Positions 27,154 through 36,999 of a stretch of DNA of 38,506 nucleotides are shown in pieces. The stretch is from an uncultured Micrococcales bacterium. GTDB taxonomy: Bacteria > Actinomycetota > Actinomycetes > Actinomycetales > Microbacteriaceae. The translations under genes were made by a program, and so were the position numbers. How positions within the stretch are numbered: position 1 is the first letter of the stretch; every line of letters starts with the position of its first letter. The DNA lies in assembly GCA_903935175.1 (NCBI GenBank), contig CAIZQQ010000165.1, forward strand, positions 1-38,506. Direction: 5' to 3'. The notes under the pieces were generated by a model that was given only the letters and a program-made list of their open reading frames with translations, searched no databases and was not told the DNA's origin.

Positions 27154-28590
27154 ATGTTCAAGACCGCCTCAGAAGTAGTCAAGTACATCAAAGAGAACGA
27201 CGTAAAGTTCCTTGATGTTCGATTCACCGACCTACCGGGTGTACAGCAGCACTTCAACCTTCCAGCAGCAATGATCGACGAAGATTTCTTCCGCGATGGC
27301 CAGCTATTCGACGGCTCGTCAATTCGCGGTTTCGCATCGATTCACGAATCTGACATGCAGTTGATTCCAGACGTAACCACCGCTTACCTTGACGCTTTCC
27401 GCGCCGAGAAGACCCTGGTTATGCTTTTCGACATTTACAACCCACGCAACGGCGAACTATACGGTCGCGACCCACGTCAGACCGCTAAGAAGGCAGAGGC
27501 CTACCTAGCGAGCACCGGCATCGCAGACACCGCTTTCTTTGCACCTGAGGCAGAGTTCTTCATCTTTGATGACGTTCGCTACCACTACAGCCAGAACAGC
27601 TCGGGCCACTTCATTGACTCAGACGAGGCTGCCTGGAACTCAGGCCGCGACGAGCGCGTCAACGGTCTTGGCGGAAACCTCGCCAACAAGACCCCATACA
27701 AGGGTGGCTACTTTCCAGTTACCCCGGTTGACCAGCACGCAGACATGCGCGACAACATTGTTCTAGAGCTTGAGGCCGTTGGTCTTCAGGTTGAGCGCAG
27801 CCACCATGAGGTCGGCACCGCCGGTCAGGGTGAAATCAACTACCGCTTCGACACCCTGGTGAAGGCAGCAGACGACGTTCTAAAGTTCAAGTACGTTGTC
27901 AAGAACGTTGCACACCAGTGGAACAAGTCGGCCACCTTTATGCCAAAGCCACTATTCGGTGACAACGGTTCGGGTATGCACGTTCACCAGTCACTTTGGA
28001 AAGACGGCAAGCCTTTGTTCTACGACGAGTCGGGCTACGGCGGTCTAAGTGACCTAGCACGCTGGTACATCGGTGGAATCCTAAAGCACGCACCATCACT
28101 GCTTGCTTGGACCAACCCAACCGTAAACTCCTACCACCGCCTGGTTCCAGGCTTCGAAGCTCCAGTGAACTTGGTTTACTCGGCTGGTAACCGTTCGGCT
28201 GCGATCCGCATCCCGATGACCGGAACCAACCCGAAGGCCAAGCGCATCGAGTTCCGCGCTCCTGACGCCTCGAGCAACCCTTACTTCGCATTCGCTGCGA
28301 TGTTGATGGCTGGTCTAGACGGAATCAAGAACCGAATCGAGCCACACGAGCCGGTCGACAAAGACCTCTACGAGCTACCTGCCGAAGAAGCGAAGTTGAT
28401 TCCTCAGGTTCCTGGAAACCTCGAAGATGTTTTGAAGGCTCTTGAAGCCGACCACGACTACCTACTTGCGGGCGACGTGTTCACCAAGGATCTAATCGAA
28501 ACCTGGATCGACTACAAGCGTGAGAAGGAAATCAAGCCACTGGCTCTTCGCCCTCACCCTTACGAGTTCGAACTGTACTACGGCGTCTAA
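27154..28590 (+). CDS. glnA1: Glutamine synthetase type I (adenylylatable form)
   Basis: [28 protein letters not shown], adenylylation-site context [14 protein letters not shown]. Confidence 0.96.
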   Translation: MFKTASEVVKYIKENDVKFLDVRFTDLPGVQQHFNLPAAMIDEDFFRDGQLFDGSSIRGFASIHESDMQLIPDVTTAYLDAFRAEKTLVMLFDIYNPRNGELYGRDPRQTAKKAEAYLASTGIADTAFFAPEAEFFIFDDVRYHYSQNSSGHFIDSDEAAWNSGRDERVNGLGGNLANKTPYKGGYFPVTPVDQHADMRDNIVLELEAVGLQVERSHHEVGTAGQGEINYRFDTLVKAADDVLKFKYVVKNVAHQWNKSATFMPKPLFGDNGSGMHVHQSLWKDGKPLFYDESGYGGLSDLARWYIGGILKHAPSLLAWTNPTVNSYHRLVPGFEAPVNLVYSAGNRSAAIRIPMTGTNPKAKRIEFRAPDASSNPYFAFAAMLMAGLDGIKNRIEPHEPVDKDLYELPAEEAKLIPQVPGNLEDVLKALEADHDYLLAGDVFTKDLIETWIDYKREKEIKPLALRPHPYEFELYYGV

Positions 28591-28607
28591 ACGCAGATTC
28601 AAACGAG

Positions 28608-28642
28608 AAGTCCCCGTGCACACCGCGCGGGGACTTTCTCTT
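28608..28642. terminator. Terminator hairpin between convergent glnA1 and glnE
   Basis: AAGTCCCCGTGC-ACACC-GCGCGGGGACTT (12-bp stem with one T.G pair) followed by tctctt; T-rich tract weak. Confidence 0.8.
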
Positions 28643-28662
28643 ATGTCTAGGGTTTCGCCTGG

Positions 28663-31662
28663 CTAGTCGGCGAAGAATAGGCGTTCAAACACCGAACGTG
28701 CTCGACGAGTAAAGGAGAGGTAGTCCTGCTCCAGCGCAGAGGCTGAACCCTTCGGGTATTCGAGGATGCGCGCCAAGCCTTCTAACTGACGGCGGTCGTT
28801 CGGTAGAACATCCGTGCGTTTGTTTGCCCACAAAACCGAGGCGGATCGCACGCGTGAGGCCAGCAACCAGGCCTCTTCGAGCACTCGTGCGTCATGCGCC
28901 TCGATCAGGCCTACCGATACACAGGCATTCAACGCATCGAGCGTCTTTGGCGTTTGAATCTCGGGATGCTTCGACCCGTATCTCAGTTGCATGAGCTGCA
29001 CTAGCCACTCAACGTCGCTGATCGACCCGCGCCCAAGCTTGAGATGGCGTTTCGGATCGGCACCTTGAGGTAGACGCTCTGTTTCGACTCGGGCCTTGAT
29101 GCGGCGAATTTCGGTAACCGCGGCGGCGTCGAGTGAATCTGGGTATCGATAGCGGTCAATTAGTTCAACAAAGTCGCTTACCAACTCCGCATCTCCGGCG
29201 ATAGGCGCTGCTCGCAGTAAGGCCTGTGACTCCCAAGTGCTCGCCCACCGCTTGTAATACTGCTCATAGGCATCGAAGGAGCGAACTATCGGGCCATTTT
29301 TACCCTCGGGACGAAGGTCGAGATCTAGTTCGAATTCGAGCACCGAATCAGCACTTAGGCGACGCAATTCAGAAACTATGCGCTCGGCCACCTTGTGCGC
29401 TTCTTGGTTGTCTTCTTGAACCGAACGGTAGACGAACATCACGTCGGCGTCGCTACCGAAACCGAGCTCCCCACCGCCGAAGCGACCCATGGCGATGACG
29501 GCAAATTCAAGAATGTCGCTGACTTTTGACTTGCCCAGATCTAGATGCTTTTCGTTCGTAATTAGACCGAGATAGCCCTCGATGTAAACCCTGGCGATGT
29601 CGGTGAGCGCGGCTTCTATTTGTCTCAGTGTGAGCTCGCCTAGAACGGCACCCATTGCAACTCGCAGAGTTTCGCGCCGGCGAAGCTGCTTGAGAGCTGC
29701 CGATGCTTTTTCGATCTCTTCGTGGCGGGATGTAATCGCCTCGGTTTCGCTCTCCAACTGCTCAAAGGTCTTTGGTGCCAGCTCTTCAACGCGTTCAAGC
29801 CAGGCCGCAGCCTCTGGCAAACGTTCGAACAGCTCAGTTGCCAGGCGTGACAACGACAACACATTTGTCAGACGCTCTGCTGCACCCGAAGAGTCTCGAA
29901 GCATTCTCAAATACCAGGGCGACTCCCCCAAGTCTTCTGAAAGGCGTCTGAAGGCCAAAAGGGCGGTATCTGGCTCGCCACCGTCACCGAACCATTGCAA
30001 CAAGACCGGCAAAAGCTGTTTTTGAATCGCCGCACGCCTGGTTAGACCGCCGGTCAGAGCGCGAATCTGGGCAAGAGCATTCTTTGGGTCAAGGAATCCA
30101 ATGGCCCTCAAGCGGTCTTCCGCCTGCTCAGACGAAATCTCGAGGTCGTCGCTGTCGAGCTTTGCTACTGCCGAGAGCAAAGGTCTGTAGAAAACCTTTT
30201 GGTGTAGCGAACGCACCTCGAGTTTGATTGACTCCCAACGGTCAAGAAGCTCTTGTGCGGTGCGCAAACCCATCGCGCGCGCGAGAACGCGGCGGGTGTC
30301 GTCTGAAGTTGGCATCAGGTGCGTGCGACGCATTTGAGACATCTGGATGCGATGCTCAAGCAACCTCAAGAATCGGTAATGCGCCGAAAACACGCTGGCG
30401 TCGGTTCGGCTCAGGTAGCCCGCATCCATGAGCGCAGCAATCGCACCAAGTGTGTCGCGTTTTCTGATCGTTTCATCGTTTCGACCGTGAACAAGCTGCA
30501 AAAGCTGAACTGTGAATTCGACATCGCGCAAACCGCCGGGGCCAAGTTTGATTTGCGAGTCAAGCTCGTTGGTGGGAATGTGAGCCATGACCCGCTCACG
30601 CATGCGCTGGGCCGATTCAACGAAGCCGTCTCGCTGCGCACTCGCCCAAACCAATGGCTCTAAGGCGTCAACGTAACGAGCACCCAGGGCAAGGTCTCCC
30701 GCTACCGGCCGCGCCTTCACAAGCGCCTGAAACTCCCAATTCTCAGCCCAACGTTGGTAATAAGCGACGTGCGATTCAAGGGTTCGAACCAACGCACCCG
30801 ACTTACCCTCAGGGCGAAGATTGGGGTCTACCTGCCACAGAGCGGGCTCGGATGCGTTGCCATCCATTGCGCGCATCATTCTGGTGGCAAGCCTGGTTGC
30901 AATTTCGAGTGCCCGAGAAGTTTCGGTGCGTTCATTGGTCGACTCAGCGACATAAATGACGTCGACGTCGCTGATGTAGTTGAGTTCTCTCGCGCCACAC
31001 TTACCCATGGCAATCACGGCAAGCGAAGTGTCGGCAAGTTCTTGCTCGCTGAACACCCCGTGCTCGTGCCCCTCGGCAAGTTCGCGGCGCGCAACGAGGA
31101 GCCCAGCATCCAGCGCTGCACCAGCCAAATCACTGAGGTGAGCAGCAACCTGGGCGAAGGCCTCTTGTTGGTGCGCGTGGCTAACATCAAACGCAGCCAA
31201 TCTCAGCAGCTCTCGGCGATAAACCAGTCGAATTGCAGGCCATGCCCGATCGGTTGCCACAGGCGTTGGGCAGTCTCTTAGCGCGCCCTGAAACCTCTTC
31301 GCTAACTCGTCTGAGTTTGGTAACTTTGCCTCGGCTTTATCGAACACCGCCAACATCGACGGCTGTCGGCGAACAAGATCGACCATCGCCGAAGAAGCCC
31401 CGAAGGTAAGGCACACGCGTTTGGCTGAATCTGGGTTTTTTAGCAGTGACTTAACCGCAGACTTTTCTAGTTCGGCGAACTCGATGAGCGCATTCAGAGC
31501 TTGGTCTGGGTTTGCTGCCTGCGAAAGTGGCGCAAGTGCAGCGCGCCCCGGGTCGCCCACCAACGAGACAAGTTTGTCTAGTTTGGCAACCGTGCCGGCA
31601 AGATCTGAGAAGCCTAGGCGTGCAAGCTCAGTAAGCCCTAGCCCAGTTGCGCTTGCCACCAA
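28663..31662 (-). CDS. glnE: Bifunctional glutamine synthetase adenylyltransferase/deadenylylase
   Basis: 999 aa; two nucleotidyltransferase repeats: YISDVDVIYV / LRPEGKSGALVRTL and FGSDADVMFVY / LRPEGKNGPIVRS. Confidence 0.95.
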   Translation of the reverse strand: MVASATGLGLTELARLGFSDLAGTVAKLDKLVSLVGDPGRAALAPLSQAANPDQALNALIEFAELEKSAVKSLLKNPDSAKRVCLTFGASSAMVDLVRRQPSMLAVFDKAEAKLPNSDELAKRFQGALRDCPTPVATDRAWPAIRLVYRRELLRLAAFDVSHAHQQEAFAQVAAHLSDLAGAALDAGLLVARRELAEGHEHGVFSEQELADTSLAVIAMGKCGARELNYISDVDVIYVAESTNERTETSRALEIATRLATRMMRAMDGNASEPALWQVDPNLRPEGKSGALVRTLESHVAYYQRWAENWEFQALVKARPVAGDLALGARYVDALEPLVWASAQRDGFVESAQRMRERVMAHIPTNELDSQIKLGPGGLRDVEFTVQLLQLVHGRNDETIRKRDTLGAIAALMDAGYLSRTDASVFSAHYRFLRLLEHRIQMSQMRRTHLMPTSDDTRRVLARAMGLRTAQELLDRWESIKLEVRSLHQKVFYRPLLSAVAKLDSDDLEISSEQAEDRLRAIGFLDPKNALAQIRALTGGLTRRAAIQKQLLPVLLQWFGDGGEPDTALLAFRRLSEDLGESPWYLRMLRDSSGAAERLTNVLSLSRLATELFERLPEAAAWLERVEELAPKTFEQLESETEAITSRHEEIEKASAALKQLRRRETLRVAMGAVLGELTLRQIEAALTDIARVYIEGYLGLITNEKHLDLGKSKVSDILEFAVIAMGRFGGGELGFGSDADVMFVYRSVQEDNQEAHKVAERIVSELRRLSADSVLEFELDLDLRPEGKNGPIVRSFDAYEQYYKRWASTWESQALLRAAPIAGDAELVSDFVELIDRYRYPDSLDAAAVTEIRRIKARVETERLPQGADPKRHLKLGRGSISDVEWLVQLMQLRYGSKHPEIQTPKTLDALNACVSVGLIEAHDARVLEEAWLLASRVRSASVLWANKRTDVLPNDRRQLEGLARILEYPKGSASALEQDYLSFTRRARSVFERLFFAD

Positions 31663-31668
31663 CGATTC

Positions 31669-33006
31669 CTAAAGGGTTTCGAGATTTTTCTTCAGCTCGA
31701 AAGGAGTCACCTGCGAACGGTATTCGCTCCATTCGCGTCGCTTATTGGCAAGAACGTACGAGAATACTTCTTCGCCCAAAACCTCCGCAGCCAGCTCACT
31801 GTCTTCGAGCTTTCGAATGGCGTGGTCGAGGCTCTGTGGAAGCGGCTGGATGCCCATCGCGCGGCGCTCTGAATCGGTAAGGTTCCAGACGTTGTCTTCG
31901 GTTTCTGACGGCAGTTCGTAACCCTCTTCGATTCCCTTTAGCCCGGCCGAGAGAATTAGTGCATAAGCGAGGTATGGGTTGGCTGCCGAGTCAATGGCGC
32001 GGTATTCGATGCGGGACGACTGACCCTTGTTTGGCTTGTAAAGCGGCACACGAATGAGAGCCGAGCGGTTGTTGTGACCCCAGCAGACGAACGAAGGAGC
32101 TTCTCCCCCACCCCAGAGGCGCTTGTACGAGTTGACGTACTGGTTGGTAACGGCGGTAATCTCTGGCGCGTGACGCAGCAGACCGGCGATGAACTGCTTT
32201 GCGGTCTTCGAAAGGTGGTACTGCGAACTCGGGTCGAAGAACGCGTTGGTGTCGCCCTCGAACAGCGACATGTGGGTGTGCATTCCAGAACCAGGATGTT
32301 CGGTGAATGGCTTCGGCATGAATGTCGCATAGACGCCCTGCTCGATCGCGACCTCTTTGATGACGGTTCTGAAAGTCATGATGTTGTCGGCCATGGTCAA
32401 AGCGTCTGCGTATCGCAGGTCGATCTCGTTCTGACCTGGGCCACCCTCGTGATGGCTGAATTCAACCGAAATACCAAGCTGCTCGAGCATCGATACCGCG
32501 CGACGTCTGAAGTCATGAGCGGTTCCACCTGGAACATTGTCGAAGTAACCGGCGTTGTCGACCGGAATTGGCCCTTCTGGACCGATTTGCGAAGACTTCA
32601 GCAGATAAAACTCGATCTCTGGGTGAATGTAGAAAGAGAAACCCATCGAGGATGCTTTGGCCAACGCCCTGCGCAACACGTTGCGTGGGTCGGCTGCAGC
32701 CGGAGCACCGTCAGGAGTAGTGATGTCGCAGAACATGCGGGCGGTCGGGTCAATCTCGCCACGCCACGGCAGAATCTGGAAGGTGCTCGGGTCTGGTTGG
32801 GCCAACATGTCGGCTTCGTAGGTGCGCGCGAGGCCCTCAATAGCACTGCCGTCGAAGCCAATACCTTCGGCGAACGCGCCCTCAACCTCTGCAGGTGCGA
32901 TTGCGACCGACTTCAATGTTCCGGCTACGTCGGTGAACCAAAGTCGCACGAACTTAACGGAACGTTCTTCGATAGTCCGAAGCACGAAATCTCTCTGCTT
33001 ATCCAT
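31669..33006 (-). CDS. glnA2: Glutamine synthetase, GlnA2-type (no adenylylatable Tyr)
   Basis: 445 aa GS-I; HPGSGMHTHMSLFEGD, FVCWGHNNRSALIRVP; DNVWNLTDSERRAMG at adenylylation-loop position. Confidence 0.93.
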   Translation of the reverse strand: MDKQRDFVLRTIEERSVKFVRLWFTDVAGTLKSVAIAPAEVEGAFAEGIGFDGSAIEGLARTYEADMLAQPDPSTFQILPWRGEIDPTARMFCDITTPDGAPAAADPRNVLRRALAKASSMGFSFYIHPEIEFYLLKSSQIGPEGPIPVDNAGYFDNVPGGTAHDFRRRAVSMLEQLGISVEFSHHEGGPGQNEIDLRYADALTMADNIMTFRTVIKEVAIEQGVYATFMPKPFTEHPGSGMHTHMSLFEGDTNAFFDPSSQYHLSKTAKQFIAGLLRHAPEITAVTNQYVNSYKRLWGGGEAPSFVCWGHNNRSALIRVPLYKPNKGQSSRIEYRAIDSAANPYLAYALILSAGLKGIEEGYELPSETEDNVWNLTDSERRAMGIQPLPQSLDHAIRKLEDSELAAEVLGEEVFSYVLANKRREWSEYRSQVTPFELKKNLETL

Positions 33007-33047
33007 TGCTGGATCCTCTCTTGAAGCCTGCTACTAGGCTAGTGGTT

Positions 33048-34691
33048 ATGCCTAAAGTTCGCTTAGCCCTAGCACAAACCAACCCAACCGTTGGTGCGCT
33101 CGAAGCAAACATTGAGGCGATTCTGGCAACTGTTGCAACCGCTGCCGAGGGCGGAGCCGATCTCGTGGTTTTTGGCGAAATGGTGGTCACCGGCTACCCC
33201 ATCGAAGACCTTGCAACACGAGAGTCTTTCATCGCGAAAAGCGAGTCTGCAGTCACACAGCTTGCCGAAACTTTGGTTCAGCGCGGGTACGGCGAAATGT
33301 CGATCATTGTCGGCCACCCATCAAAGGCGCGCAAACGCGGTTGGGCAATAGCTCACAACTCAATCTCTGTACTCAGAAATGGCACAATCATCGGCCAGTA
33401 CCACAAGCATCACCTACCTAACTATTCGGTTTTTGACGAATACCGCAACTTCGTTGCCGGAAACGAGTTGCTTACCTTCGAACATGGCGGTGTGAAGTTT
33501 GCCACCGTTATCTGCGAAGACATTTGGCAATCAGGCGGACCAGTAGGCGAGATTTCAAATAGCGGTGCGAACGTAACCCTCGTGATCAACGGTTCGCCGT
33601 TTGAAATCGACAAGGATGATCGTCGCTTGCAGTTGGTCCAAGAACTTGCTCGAACCCACCAAACGCCAACCGCCTACGTGAACCTTGTCGGCGGCCAGGA
33701 TGACTTAGTGTTCGACGGAGACAGCCTCATGGTCGACGCATCCGGCGATGTAATAGGACGTTGCGTGCAGTTCGAAGAAGACCTGCTGTACATCGATATC
33801 GACGGTGAGGCCGTGAGCCAAGCAGGCGCGCATCCGGTTGTGAAACGGGATGACCTCTGGCAAACCTGGAACGCACTGACCCTGGGGCTTCGCGACTACT
33901 GCGCAAAGAACGGATTCAAGTCGGTTGTGCTTGGGTTGTCTGGTGGCATCGACTCGGCGGTTTGCGCCGCGCTGGCTGCAGATGCTCTGGGAGGCGAGAA
34001 CGTATTTGGCGTGAGCATGCCGAGTGTTTATTCGAGTGATCACTCAAAGTCAGATGCAGAAGACTTAGCCTCGAGAATCGGTGCTAACTGTCGCACGAAG
34101 CCGATCGCCGAGATGGTGCAAGCGTTCGAAGAAAATCTCGAACTCGGCGGCGTCGCCAGTGAGAACCTGCAGGCTCGTGTGCGCGGCGTCATTCTCATGG
34201 GCATCAGCAACGCAGAGGGTCACCTGACTCTGACTACGGGAAACAAGACCGAATTGGCGGTCGGTTACAGCACTATTTACGGTGACTCGGTCGGTGGATT
34301 CGCCCCAATCAAGGACGTCGAAAAGACACTGGTTTGGCGTTTAGCTAAGTGGCGCAATGAACAAGCCGAACGCGATGGTCTGCCTGCGCCAATTCCAGAA
34401 AACTCGATCACCAAACCACCATCGGCTGAGTTGCGACCAGGCCAGGTCGACCAAGATTCACTGCCGCCGTACGACCTTCTCGATGCAATTCTCGAAGGCT
34501 ACGTATCGCAGAGACATTCGGTTGCCGAACTGGTTGCCGCCGGATTCGAAGAAGAGACCGTCAGGCGAATTACCGGGCTGGTGGATAGAGCAGAATGGAA
34601 GCGTCGCCAAGGCGCCATCGGACCAAAAATCACCGGCATGGCTTTCGGTCGCGACCGCCGACTGCCAATCACAAACAAGCACAAGGAGTAG
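33048..34691 (+). CDS. nadE: Glutamine-dependent NAD+ synthetase
   Basis: Start at ATG 33048 (MPKVRLALAQTNPTVGALEANI); C-N hydrolase domain plus LGLSGGIDSAVCAALAADALG NAD synthase domain. Confidence 0.94.
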   Translation: MPKVRLALAQTNPTVGALEANIEAILATVATAAEGGADLVVFGEMVVTGYPIEDLATRESFIAKSESAVTQLAETLVQRGYGEMSIIVGHPSKARKRGWAIAHNSISVLRNGTIIGQYHKHHLPNYSVFDEYRNFVAGNELLTFEHGGVKFATVICEDIWQSGGPVGEISNSGANVTLVINGSPFEIDKDDRRLQLVQELARTHQTPTAYVNLVGGQDDLVFDGDSLMVDASGDVIGRCVQFEEDLLYIDIDGEAVSQAGAHPVVKRDDLWQTWNALTLGLRDYCAKNGFKSVVLGLSGGIDSAVCAALAADALGGENVFGVSMPSVYSSDHSKSDAEDLASRIGANCRTKPIAEMVQAFEENLELGGVASENLQARVRGVILMGISNAEGHLTLTTGNKTELAVGYSTIYGDSVGGFAPIKDVEKTLVWRLAKWRNEQAERDGLPAPIPENSITKPPSAELRPGQVDQDSLPPYDLLDAILEGYVSQRHSVAELVAAGFEEETVRRITGLVDRAEWKRRQGAIGPKITGMAFGRDRRLPITNKHKE

Positions 34692-34693
34692 CA

Positions 34694-35086
34694 ATGGCTG
34701 CAGATCGCCTCATTTCGTCAGGTGGACCCTGGGAATCCGTGATCGGTTATTCGCGCGCAGTTGTATGTGGCGAATACGTGCACGTTTCTGGCAGCACCGC
34801 GACTGTTGATGGGGTGCTTCAGCACGAAGGCGACGCCTACGGTCAGACCCGAGTGGCCTTCGAAGTAATCGGTGCAGCCCTGGCTCAGGCTGGATATGAG
34901 CTGAAAGACATCGTGAGAACCCGCGTTTACCTAGCTAACGCCGAAGACATGGACGCCGTGGGCAAAGCTCATGGAGAGTTGTTTAGCGAAATTCGCCCAG
35001 CCGCGACAATGCTCGCCGGCATTTCATTCATCAACCCGAAGATGCTGGTTGAGATTGAAGTGGACGCCTGGAAGCGAGCAAATTGA
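34694..35086 (+). CDS. RidA/YjgF family protein
   Basis: Start ATG 34694 after AAGGAG; YSRAVVCGEYVHVSGSTA...TRVYLANAEDMDAVGKAHGELF...KMLVEIEVDAW. Confidence 0.88.
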   Translation: MAADRLISSGGPWESVIGYSRAVVCGEYVHVSGSTATVDGVLQHEGDAYGQTRVAFEVIGAALAQAGYELKDIVRTRVYLANAEDMDAVGKAHGELFSEIRPAATMLAGISFINPKMLVEIEVDAWKRAN

Positions 35087-35892
35087 ACGATCTAACACCC
35101 AAAGTGGTTCGAACCAGCTCTCTGGCGACATTCAAGTCAGAAGGGCGTAAGTTCTCTTGCCTGACCAGTTACGACTCAATCACCGCATCGATTTTCGATG
35201 AAGCCGGCATCGAGGTTCTGCTCGTAGGAGACTCAGCAGCCGACAACGCGCTGGGGTACAGCACCACACTGCCCATAACAGTCGATGAAATGATCCCCTT
35301 TGGGCGCGCCGTGGCGTCAGCAACCAAGCGAGCACTAGTTGTGGTTGACCTACCGTTCGGGTCGTATGAGACGTCACCAGCGGATGCTCTGGCCACGGCC
35401 ATCCGCGTCATGAAGGCTACTGGTGCTCAAGCCGTAAAGCTTGAGGGTGGAGCGCGCAGCGCAGAAGCCATCAAGACGATTGTGGCCGCAGGTATTCCAG
35501 TGATGGGACACGTTGGATTTACACCCCAGAGCGTTCATTCGCTTGGCGGTTTCAAGGTGCAGGGACGTGGCGAAGGTGCAGCCGCCCTGCTCGAAGAAGC
35601 TCGGGCAGTTGAAGCGGCAGGGGCATTCGCAGTCGTTCTTGAACTGGTTCCTGCCGAGTTAGCCGAAGAAGTAACCCGTGAACTATCGATTGCGACCATC
35701 GGTATCGGTGCCGGAAACTCGACTGACGGGCAAATCTTGGTGTGGACGGATTTTGCCGGCATGCACGCTGGGCCGACGCGCAAATTTGTGCGCAAGTATG
35801 CCGAGCTTCGTGAAGTGCTACTGAAAGCAGCGCGCGACTACCGCGATGACGTTGCCAGTGGCGACTTTCCGAACCAAGACGAAGGCTTCTAG
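35083..35892 (+). CDS. panB: 3-methyl-2-oxobutanoate hydroxymethyltransferase
   Basis: LTSYDSITASIFDEAGIEVLLVGDSAADNALGY, GHVGFTPQSVHSLGGFKVQGR, TIGIGAGNSTDGQILVW; TTG start in TTGA overlap with the ridA-like gene. Confidence 0.95.
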   Translation: MNDLTPKVVRTSSLATFKSEGRKFSCLTSYDSITASIFDEAGIEVLLVGDSAADNALGYSTTLPITVDEMIPFGRAVASATKRALVVVDLPFGSYETSPADALATAIRVMKATGAQAVKLEGGARSAEAIKTIVAAGIPVMGHVGFTPQSVHSLGGFKVQGRGEGAAALLEEARAVEAAGAFAVVLELVPAELAEEVTRELSIATIGIGAGNSTDGQILVWTDFAGMHAGPTRKFVRKYAELREVLLKAARDYRDDVASGDFPNQDEGF

Positions 35893-36095
35893 GCCTCGTC
35901 GCGCTCCGATTTCTCCCACTTTGCCGCTCGTTCGGCAATCAGCTTGGGCGCATTTCTCGCCTGATCTTCGGTTTCGAAAGGGCCGACTCGGTCGAGCGAC
36001 TTCGACTGCAGGCCAAACTCAACTTGACGAGTGCGGATGTTGTACCACCAGTATTCGGCGGAATCGGCAACACGTGGCTTTTGTGGGCGAGGCAT
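35889..36095 (-). CDS. Small SPOR-like actinobacterial protein
   Basis: 68 aa MPRPQKPRVADSAEYWWYNIRTRQVEFGLQSKSLDRVGPFETEDQARNAPKLI; divergent from map. Confidence 0.78.
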   Translation of the reverse strand: MPRPQKPRVADSAEYWWYNIRTRQVEFGLQSKSLDRVGPFETEDQARNAPKLIAERAAKWEKSERDEA

Positions 36096-36133
36096 AACAA
36101 GAGCCTAAGGGTTGGCGAAGGTAAACTTGCCCC

Positions 36134-36997
36134 ATGCCAAAAGACGCGAACGGTCACTTGACCGCCGGAAAACTATCCGGGCGAATGGCAGTACCTAGCG
36201 GCATCAAAGCACCCGACTACATTTGGAAGCCGGCCCCAGCCAAATTCACGGGCACCGATGTTTGGCAGCCCGAGCAGATCGAAAAAATTCGAGCCGCGGG
36301 CAAAATTGCCGCCGGTGCCATCGAATTGGCCGGTGCAAACGTTAAACCCGGTGTGACCACCGACGAACTCGACAAACTCGTCCACGAATACGTCCTCGAC
36401 CACGGTGCTTACCCAAGCACGCTCGGCTACCGCAACTACCCAAAGTCTTGCTGCACCTCGGTGAACGAGGTCATTTGTCACGGCATCCCCGATGACACTG
36501 TTCTAGAAGACGGCGACATAGTGAACGTCGACGTAACCGCATATCTCGATGGATTTCACGGCGACAGCAACCAGACGTTTGCTGTTGGTCAGATTAGCGA
36601 AGAGCGGTCTGACCTTATCGACCGCACTCGCGAGGCACTGAACCGCGGGCTGATGGCAGTAAAGCCAGGACGTGAGGTCAACGTGATCGGTCGAGCAATC
36701 GAGTCATACGCGAAGCGCTTCAACTACGGTGTGGTGCGCGACTTTACGGGTCACGGAATCGGTGAGGCATTTCACTCCGGGTTGATCATTCCGCACTACG
36801 ACACCGACCGATACAGCGATGAAATGCAGGTAGGCATGGTTTTCACGATTGAACCGATGCTGACGCTCGGAAGCTACCAGTGGAACATGTGGGATGACGG
36901 TTGGACCGTCACAACCCGAGACAAGAGCATCACCGCGCAGTTTGAACACACATTGGTCGTCACAGAAGACGGCTACGACATTTTGACCCTGGCTTAG
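36134..36997 (+). CDS. map: Type I methionine aminopeptidase
   Basis: [65 protein letters not shown]. Confidence 0.96.
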   Translation: MPKDANGHLTAGKLSGRMAVPSGIKAPDYIWKPAPAKFTGTDVWQPEQIEKIRAAGKIAAGAIELAGANVKPGVTTDELDKLVHEYVLDHGAYPSTLGYRNYPKSCCTSVNEVICHGIPDDTVLEDGDIVNVDVTAYLDGFHGDSNQTFAVGQISEERSDLIDRTREALNRGLMAVKPGREVNVIGRAIESYAKRFNYGVVRDFTGHGIGEAFHSGLIIPHYDTDRYSDEMQVGMVFTIEPMLTLGSYQWNMWDDGWTVTTRDKSITAQFEHTLVVTEDGYDILTLA

Positions 36998-36999
36998 GA

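Noticed and set aside
32074-33024. 316 aa plus-strand ORF antisense to glnA2
   Set aside because: Lies entirely opposite a well-supported glutamine synthetase; no recognisable domain; explained by stop-poor antisense frame.
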